From positions 310,001 through 374,000 of the forward strand of contig CAWKNP010000008.1 in NCBI GenBank assembly GCA_963851105.1: a stretch of DNA of 64,000 bases, read 5' to 3'. The notes under the pieces were generated by a model. It ran no database searches, was not told the DNA's origin, and saw nothing but the letters and a program-made list of their open reading frames with translations. Origin of the DNA: DATARN01 sp963851105 (GTDB lineage: Bacteria; Actinomycetota; Acidimicrobiia; Acidimicrobiales; Palsa-688). Positions 58,542-64,000 of the stretch are shown piece after piece. Position 1 is the stretch's first letter; each line of letters begins with the position of its first letter. The position numbers and the translations under genes were made by a program.

Positions 58542-58737
58542 CGGGTACCTCATCTTGGTTCGGGTGGGTGTTCAGGAGGGTGACATCGCGGGCAACCGGA
58601 CCAAATCAGCAAAGGGTCAGGGTGTGGCCGGGTATGGCTTACAAGGCCGACATCCGTCACCCGCCGCCGGAAACCCCCCGCCTCAAGCCTTCTGGCGTAA
58701 GGCACTATTCCCGTTTGGGCGTGCGATGACGACCTCC

Positions 58738-58767
58738 ATAATACTCGGGGTGCCGCCATCGCGGCAA
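58738..58767 (-). promoter_or_regulatory. rho promoter candidate
   Basis: On the minus strand TTGCCG (58767-58762), an 18-base spacer, and TATTAT (58743-58738). It would give a rho leader of about 190 bases. A 6-bp stem ACCACC/GGTGGT at 58767-58782 lies directly after the thrC stop and may end that transcript. No other gene is seen in 58542-58788. Confidence 0.5.
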
Positions 58768-58788
58768 CCACCCCGCGGTGGTCGTTGG

Positions 58789-59835
58789 TCAGAGCCCCAA
58801 TTCCGCCCGGATGGCGGCGGGATCGGCGTCGATCGGGGTCGGGACCGCGATCTGGCTGATGGCGATATCGGGGTCTTTCAACCCGTGGCCGGTGAGGACG
58901 CAGACCACGGTGGCACCCGGCGCCACGTCGAGCTTCAGCAACCCGGCGACCGACGCCGCCGATGCCGGCTCGCAGAACACAGACTCCGACTGCGCCAGGA
59001 ACCGGTAGGCCTCGAGGATCTCGGCGTCGGTGACCGCGCTGATTCCGCCCCCGGACTCCGACGCCGCGGCTGTCGCCCCGTACCACGAGGCGGGCCGGCC
59101 GATGCGGATGGCGGTGGCAATGGTCTGCGGGTCGTCCACGGGATGGCCCTCGACGATGGGCGCCGCCCCCGCGGCCTGGAAGCCGCACATGCGGGGCAGA
59201 TGGCTGACCCGCCCTGCGTCCTGGTACTCGCGGTAACCCTTCCAGTAGGCGGTGATGTTGCCGGCGTTGCCGACGGGGATGCAGTGGTAGTCGGGGGCAT
59301 CGCCCAGGCTGTCGACAATTTCGAACGCCCCGGTCTTCTGGCCCTCGATGCGGTAGGGGTTTATGGAGTTGACGACGGTGACCGGTGCGGTGTCGCCGAG
59401 CTCGCGAACGATGTCGAGGCATATGTCGAAGTTGGCCCGGACCTGCAGGACCCGCGCCCCGTGGATCAGCGCCTGGGCCAGTTTCCCGAGGGCGATGTGT
59501 CCGTCGGGGATGAGCACGACACAGGCCAGCCCGGCGCGGGCGGCGTAGGCGGCGGCCGACGCCGAGGTGTTGCCGGTCGACCCGCACACCACCGCCTTGG
59601 CGCCCTCCTCGACCGCCTTGGAGATGGCCACGGTCATTCCCCGGTCCTTGAACGACCCGGTCGGGTTGGCGCCTTCGACCTTGAGCCACACCTGGGCCCC
59701 GACCCGCTCGGACAGGCGGGGGGCGGGCACGAGGGGAGTCGCCCCCTCCAAGAGGGTGACGACCGGCGTAGCGTTGGTAACCGGCAGGAACTCCCGGTAC
59801 TCCTCGATCAATCCCCGCCAGGGTTTGTGGGTCAC
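58789..59835 (-). CDS. thrC: Threonine synthase
   Basis: 348 residues, PLP enzyme converting O-phosphohomoserine to threonine. The PLP Lys63 lies in NPTGSFKDRGMT, CGSTGNTSASAAAYAARAGL is the phosphate cup, and PVGNAGNITAYWKGYREY is the second conserved block. Short class II form usual in actinobacteria. GTG start overlaps the hom stop (GTGA). No homoserine kinase gene follows, though thrB sits here in mycobacteria. Confidence 0.97.
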   Translation of the reverse strand: MTHKPWRGLIEEYREFLPVTNATPVVTLLEGATPLVPAPRLSERVGAQVWLKVEGANPTGSFKDRGMTVAISKAVEEGAKAVVCGSTGNTSASAAAYAARAGLACVVLIPDGHIALGKLAQALIHGARVLQVRANFDICLDIVRELGDTAPVTVVNSINPYRIEGQKTGAFEIVDSLGDAPDYHCIPVGNAGNITAYWKGYREYQDAGRVSHLPRMCGFQAAGAAPIVEGHPVDDPQTIATAIRIGRPASWYGATAAASESGGGISAVTDAEILEAYRFLAQSESVFCEPASAASVAGLLKLDVAPGATVVCVLTGHGLKDPDIAISQIAVPTPIDADPAAIRAELGL

Positions 59836-61124
59836 AACTGCGTGTCGACTACCCGCAGCAGGCCACCGGTGCGGTCGACCACGTCGAGCTGGCGCAGGTC
59901 GTGCAAGCACGCCTGAACGTCGCGCTCGAGGGCGGGGTGGACGATGATGACCAGCCGGGCTTCGGCGCCCAGGCCGACCTGCTCCATGAGGCGGATCGAC
60001 ACGTTGTGGCGGCCGAGGACACCCGCCACCGCGTGCAAGACCCCGGGCCGGTCGGCCACGTCGACGGAGAGGTAGTACTCCGAGCGCAGCTCGTCGATGG
60101 GAAAGATCTTGGCCGGCCGCAGGGTGATCGTGCGCCCGGCGCCCCCCGACGACAGGTTGTGGGCGGCGTCGAGCAGGTCACCGAGGACGGCACTGGCCGT
60201 CGGCATGCCGCCCGCCCCTCGGCCGAGGAACATGAGCTCGCCCACCGCGTCGCCCTCCACGAACACCGCGTTGAACGAGTCGCGCACCGCCGCCAGGGGG
60301 TGGTTGACAGGGACCATGGCGGGGTGGACCCGGACCGCCACCTGGTCGTCCTCCGCCTTCTCGATGATTGCCAGCAGCTTGATCACATAGCCGAGGCGCC
60401 CGGCGAAGGCGATGTCGTCGGTGGTGACTCCGGAGATGCCCTCCCGGTAGACGTCGCCCGCGACCACGTTCACCCCGAAGGCGACCGTCGCCAGGATGGC
60501 AGCCTTGGCCGCGGCGTCATATCCCTCGACATCGGCGGTGGGATCCCGCTCGGCGTAGCCCAACCGCTGGGCCTCGGCCAGAGCGTCGTGGTAGCTGGCG
60601 CCGGCGTCGCTCATCTTCGTCAGCACGAAGTTGGTCGTACCGTTGACAATCCCCATGATGCGGCCGATTCGCTCGCCTGCCAGGGATTCGCGTAGCGGCC
60701 GGATGAGGGGGATTCCGCCGGCGACCGCCGCCTCGAACAGGAGGTCGACGCCGCCCGCGCTGGCCGCCTCGAACAACTCCGACCCCACGTTGGCCAGAAG
60801 CTCCTTGTTGGCGGTGATGACGGGCTTGCCGCCCTTCAGAGCCGCCAGGATGAGCCCGCGAGCGGGTTCGATGCCGCCGATGACCTCGACCACCACGTCG
60901 ATGTTTGGGTCGTCGACCACCGAGCGGGCGTCGGTGGTGAGGATGCCAGGGGGAAGCGACACCGAGCGTTCCCGGGCCAGGGAGTGCACCGCCACCGCGG
61001 CCAGCTCCAACCGGATGCCGGTGCGGGCGTAGATGTTGCCGGAGTCGCCGAGCAGCAGCTGCGCCAGCGCACCGCCGACATTGCCGCACCCGAGCACTCC
61101 GACGCGCACGATCCCTGGCTCCAC
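59832..61124 (-). CDS. hom: Homoserine dehydrogenase with ACT domain
   Basis: 430 residues. NAD(P) Rossmann motif GVLGCGNVGGALAQLL, the catalytic-domain motif NGTTNFVLTKM, LGYAERDPTADVEGYDAAAKAAILA, and a C-terminal ACT domain (VADRPGVLHAVAGVLGRHNVSI) for threonine feedback. Reduces aspartate semialdehyde to homoserine. GTG start with TAGCCT 8 bases upstream, so it may be expressed separately from lysA. Confidence 0.97.
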   Translation of the reverse strand: MEPGIVRVGVLGCGNVGGALAQLLLGDSGNIYARTGIRLELAAVAVHSLARERSVSLPPGILTTDARSVVDDPNIDVVVEVIGGIEPARGLILAALKGGKPVITANKELLANVGSELFEAASAGGVDLLFEAAVAGGIPLIRPLRESLAGERIGRIMGIVNGTTNFVLTKMSDAGASYHDALAEAQRLGYAERDPTADVEGYDAAAKAAILATVAFGVNVVAGDVYREGISGVTTDDIAFAGRLGYVIKLLAIIEKAEDDQVAVRVHPAMVPVNHPLAAVRDSFNAVFVEGDAVGELMFLGRGAGGMPTASAVLGDLLDAAHNLSSGGAGRTITLRPAKIFPIDELRSEYYLSVDVADRPGVLHAVAGVLGRHNVSIRLMEQVGLGAEARLVIIVHPALERDVQACLHDLRQLDVVDRTGGLLRVVDTQL

Positions 61125-61132
61125 GGCGCCCG

Positions 61133-61138
61133 AGGCTA
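61133..61138 (-). promoter_or_regulatory. -10 element for hom
   Basis: TAGCCT on the minus strand ends 8 bases before the GTG at 61124. It lies across the lysA stop codon, so hom-thrC can start independently of lysA. Confidence 0.4.
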
Positions 61139-62551
61139 CAACCCGCTGTCGGCGCCGGCGTCGGGGCGGTAGTCGGTGCTGTTGTCGGCGCTGTTGTCGG
61201 TGCCGCTATCGGCGCTGGTGCCGGCGGTGGTGCCCGCTCCGCCGCCGTCGTCGGCGTCGAGGGCCAGCAGGTCGTCGTCGGTCTCGCGCCGGACCACGGT
61301 GCGGGCGACACCGTTGCGGACGAAAACCACCGGTGGCCGGCCGACCTTGTTGTAGTTCGACGCCATGGAGTGGCCGTAGGCGCCGGTCACCGGCGTCGCC
61401 AGGACGTCCCCGACGGCCACGTCGGCGGGCAGATAGGCCTCGGGCACGATCAGGTCGCCGGACTCGCAGTGCTTTCCGACGATCCGGGCCCGGAAGGGGC
61501 GGGGCGCAGCCGTGGCCCGAGGCAGGAACGCCTCGTAGCCGCTGCCGTAGAGCACCGGTCTCGGGTTGTCGCTCATGCCGCCGTCGACGCTCACGTACGT
61601 CCGGACACCGGGAATCTCCTTGATCGTGCCAACCGTGTAGCAGGTGATCCCCGCGGTGGCGACGATGGCCCTACCCGGTTCTGCGGTCACGCGCACCGCG
61701 GGCGGGATACCGGCCGCGGCCACCGCATCGTGCACCGCAGCGGCCCACTCGGTGATCGACGGCGCCTTTTCCCCGCTCACGTAGGGAACCCCGAGACCGC
61801 CGCCCACGCACAGCTCCTCCAGACCGAGCGGATTGAAGAATCCCGCCAGCACCCCGGTGGCCCGCTCGAACGACGACAGCTCGAAGATCTGGCTGCCGAT
61901 GTGGGCGTGGACGCCGACCAGCTCGACGGGCGAGGCGGGCCGCCGCAGGCGGGCGACCGCGGCCGCGGCCGCGCCGCTCGCGATGCCGAACCCGAACTTC
62001 GAGTCGTCCTGGCCCGTCTGGACGTAGATGTGGGTGTGGGCCTCGACGCCGGGCGTGACCCGCAGGAGCACCTTGGGCCGGGGGCCGCCACCGGCGGGGA
62101 CCAGGCGCTCGAGGCGGTCGATCTCGTCGCCGGAATCGACCATGATGCGGCCCACGCCGGCGGCGAGTGCCTGGGTGAGCTCGCGCTCGGATTTGTTGTT
62201 GCCGTGCAGGACGAGGCGGGACGCGGGCACCCCGGCGCGCAGCGCCACATGGAGCTCGCCGCCGGTCGACACATCGATGCACATCCCCTCCTCGTGGGCC
62301 AGGCGGGCCATGGCCAGGCAGAAAAAGGCCTTGGAGGCGTAGGCAACTCCATCACCGAACGCCGCCACCGCCTCACGGCAGCGGTTGCGGAGGTGCTGCT
62401 CGTCGTAGACGAAGACTGCGGTCCCCACCTCCTTGGTGAGCCCGAGCAGGTCGACACCGCCGACGCTGAGCCGGCCGTCGGAGCCCACCAAGGCGGTATC
62501 GGGAAGCAATTCGAGCGGCAGCGGGGGCGCCGCCGGGGAGCGTCCGCTCAC
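61136..62551 (-). CDS. lysA: Diaminopimelate decarboxylase with repeated Asp/Ser/Thr tail
   Basis: 471 residues, last step of lysine synthesis. The PLP Lys74 is in VAYASKAFFCLAMARL, GMCIDVSTGGELHVAL and VHAHIGSQIF follow, and the active-site Cys region is KHCESGDLIV. The last 40 residues (from about 430) are low complexity: TSADSGTDNSADNSTDYRPD. They are absent in typical LysA proteins. GTG start overlaps argS stop (GTGA). Confidence 0.97.
   Translation of the reverse strand: MSGRSPAAPPLPLELLPDTALVGSDGRLSVGGVDLLGLTKEVGTAVFVYDEQHLRNRCREAVAAFGDGVAYASKAFFCLAMARLAHEEGMCIDVSTGGELHVALRAGVPASRLVLHGNNKSERELTQALAAGVGRIMVDSGDEIDRLERLVPAGGGPRPKVLLRVTPGVEAHTHIYVQTGQDDSKFGFGIASGAAAAAVARLRRPASPVELVGVHAHIGSQIFELSSFERATGVLAGFFNPLGLEELCVGGGLGVPYVSGEKAPSITEWAAAVHDAVAAAGIPPAVRVTAEPGRAIVATAGITCYTVGTIKEIPGVRTYVSVDGGMSDNPRPVLYGSGYEAFLPRATAAPRPFRARIVGKHCESGDLIVPEAYLPADVAVGDVLATPVTGAYGHSMASNYNKVGRPPVVFVRNGVARTVVRRETDDDLLALDADDGGGAGTTAGTSADSGTDNSADNSTDYRPDAGADSGL
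61141..61230. repeat. Short tandem repeat encoding the LysA tail
   Basis: Variants of a 12-base unit (GTTGTCGGCGCT and relatives) repeat about seven times. They encode the Ser/Asp/Asn-rich C-terminus of LysA. Units are multiples of three, so copy changes preserve frame. Confidence 0.55.
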
Positions 62552-64000
62552 ATTTTCTCGGGCGCCGCGACCCCGAGCAGGCCGAGCCCGATGCTCAACC
62601 CGATCCGGGCCGCCTCGACCAGCCACAGGCGGGCCTGGGACAGGTCCTCGGGGACCTCGGAGTGGAGCACGTAGCAGTCGTGGTAGAAGCCGTGGAAACG
62701 GTCGGCCAGCTCCCGGACCCAGGTCGTGACCTTGTGGGGGGCCCGCTCCTCGCACGCCAGCTCGACCACTTCGGGCAACTCCGAGAGGGTCCGCAGGAGC
62801 TCGAGCTCTCGGGGATGGGTCAGCAAGCTGACGTCGACCTCCTCGAGGCGGCGCCGGGTGACCTCGCGCTTGGCGGCTTCGCGGCCGATGCCCGCGATGC
62901 GGGCATAGGCCATCTGCACGTAGAAGACCGGGCTTTCCTTCGACTCCGCCCGGACCTTGTCCAGGTCGACCAGGGTCGCTTGGTCGGGGGAGTTGACGAG
63001 GCTGAGGAGCCGCATGGCATCGGGGCCGATGTCGTCGACCAAGTCGTCGAGGTCGAGGGCGTTGCCGGCTCGCTTGGACATCCGGCCGCTGGCCAGCGAG
63101 ATCATCTGGCCAAGGCGGATCTCGAGCCGCCCGGGATCGATGCCGAGTGCCGCCACGCCCGCCTTGAGGCTCTGGACCTGACCCTCGTGGTCCGCCCCCC
63201 ACACGTCGATCGCCAGGTCGAACCCCCGGTCGACGAGCTTCGTCCAGTGGTAGGTCATGTCACCGGCCAGGTAGGTCCAGTCGCCGTTGGACTTGCGCAG
63301 GACGCGCTTGTCCCGGGGGTCGCCGAAGTCGCCGGTGCGCAGCCACAGCGCCCCGTCTTCGAGGAAGACCAAACCTTTGGCCTCGAGCTGGGCGACGGTC
63401 TGCGCCATGGCCGGGCTTTCCTCGATCGACGCCTGGCTGAACCATTCGTCGAAGTGGATGTTGATCTCCGCCAGCTGGAGCTTGATGTACCCGAGGGTGC
63501 GCTCGGCGGCCCAGCGGCCGGCGGCCACGACGTCGTCGGGCCCGTCGTAGGCCGCGGCCAGTCCCTTGATAAAGCCCGCGGGATACCCCCCCTCGGGGAG
63601 GGGCTCGCCGTTGCGCCGGGCCAGCACGCTGGCGCCGAGGCGGCGGATCTGGCCACCGGTGTCGTTGACGTAGTACTCCCGGCTCACTTGCCAGCCGCAA
63701 CGATCGAGCAGCCGGCCCACGGCGTCGCCATAGGAGGCCCACCACCCGTTGCCGACGTGCAGGGGACCTGTCGGGTTGGCGGAAACGAATTCGATCTGGA
63801 CCCGCCGGCCCCGGCCCAGGTTCAGCCGGGCGTAGTCCTTCTCGCCCGCCTCGACCACTTTGCCGAGGACATCGTGCAGCCAGCCCTCGTCGAGGTAGAA
63901 GTTCAGGAAACCGGGCCCCGCCACCTCGATCTTGTGGACGTGGGCCGGTGGGTGGGCGCTCAGCGCGGCCCGCAGTTGCTCGGCCAGCTGGCGCGGCGGC
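62548..64000 (-). CDS. argS: Arginyl-tRNA synthetase (N-terminus cut by window edge)
   Basis: 484 codons are in the window; the true start is beyond 64000. Class I synthetase. The HIGH-like motif is PLHVGNGWWASYGDAVGRLL, the KMSK-like motif is GRMSKRAGN, and the C-terminal helical anticodon domain ends LRLWLV-like sequence (QARLWLVEAARIGLSIGLGLLGV). The visible N-terminal piece (RAALSAHPPAHVHKIEVAGPGFLNF) belongs to the argS additional domain. First gene of the argS-lysA pair, with the classical actinobacterial order. Confidence 0.97.
   Translation of the reverse strand, partial: PPRQLAEQLRAALSAHPPAHVHKIEVAGPGFLNFYLDEGWLHDVLGKVVEAGEKDYARLNLGRGRRVQIEFVSANPTGPLHVGNGWWASYGDAVGRLLDRCGWQVSREYYVNDTGGQIRRLGASVLARRNGEPLPEGGYPAGFIKGLAAAYDGPDDVVAAGRWAAERTLGYIKLQLAEINIHFDEWFSQASIEESPAMAQTVAQLEAKGLVFLEDGALWLRTGDFGDPRDKRVLRKSNGDWTYLAGDMTYHWTKLVDRGFDLAIDVWGADHEGQVQSLKAGVAALGIDPGRLEIRLGQMISLASGRMSKRAGNALDLDDLVDDIGPDAMRLLSLVNSPDQATLVDLDKVRAESKESPVFYVQMAYARIAGIGREAAKREVTRRRLEEVDVSLLTHPRELELLRTLSELPEVVELACEERAPHKVTTWVRELADRFHGFYHDCYVLHSEVPEDLSQARLWLVEAARIGLSIGLGLLGVAAPEKM

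Noticed and set aside
58542..58788. Threonine attenuator or riboswitch between thrC and rho
   Set aside because: No leader peptide rich in Thr codons and no recognisable riboswitch core; the short stem fits a plain terminator better.

Overview
The window is one block of GC-rich chromosome (roughly 70% GC by eye). It carries about 58 protein genes, no rRNA or tRNA that I could find, no CRISPR array and no insertion sequence. Gene content points to a high-GC actinobacterium: a GlgE-type glucan pathway, an Asp-type MurA, a Rho with a long inserted low-complexity segment, and the gene order argS-lysA-hom-thrC-rho-rpmE-prfA-prmC-tsaC-wecA-atp, which matches the Mycobacterium order. Several protein flavours (SpoIIM/RDD/MoxR/DUF58 block, SRPBCC-MFS fusion) make me favour an Acidimicrobiia-like lineage. 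That placement is inference.

Layout. 1-9752: the 5' two thirds of ligA, a membrane protein, a PEP-mutase/isocitrate-lyase-family enzyme, a duplicated helical-repeat protein, a DJ-1/PfpI protein and a DUF427 protein. These are followed by a leftward operon RDD protein - small protein - cysteine desulfurase - mnmA - two tiny membrane proteins, which is a tRNA thiolation unit. 8763-14304: spoIIM and the leftward DUF4129-DUF4350-MoxR-DUF58 operon, a conserved actinobacterial membrane/chaperone set. 14441-17119: galT-like gene, an SRPBCC protein and an L,D-transpeptidase. 17211-27161: the complete glucan unit glgE-treS-mak-glgB, read leftward, with glgP divergent. 27220-31183: tiny membrane protein, enoyl-CoA hydratase, meaB, murA (leftward) and a hemolysin III protein. 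31180-40487: MFS transporter, alpha/beta hydrolase, J-domain protein, zinc-ribbon duplicated acidic protein, S9 peptidase, FAD oxidoreductase and a GT39-like glycosyltransferase. 40558-42590: glpX and a 2'-5' RNA ligase/GNAT fusion. 42711-50062: the full F1Fo ATP synthase operon. 50164-64000: wecA-like gene (apparent frameshift), glyA, tsaC, prmC, prfA, a conserved protein, rpmE, rho, thrC, hom, lysA and partial argS, all leftward.

Two themes recur. Many neighbouring genes overlap by 1-4 bases (ATGA, GTGA or TGATG), which marks tightly coupled operons. At the heads of transcription units a TANNNT hexamer often lies 6-9 bases before the start codon, as expected for leaderless mRNAs; I used this to choose several starts. 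I did not find a clearly new multi-gene system. The most unusual items are a 2'-5' RNA ligase joined to an acetyltransferase through an in-frame minisatellite, the wecA homopolymer frameshift, a perfect 14-bp hairpin at 33375-33410, a probable CTG start, and palindromic overlapping divergent promoters.
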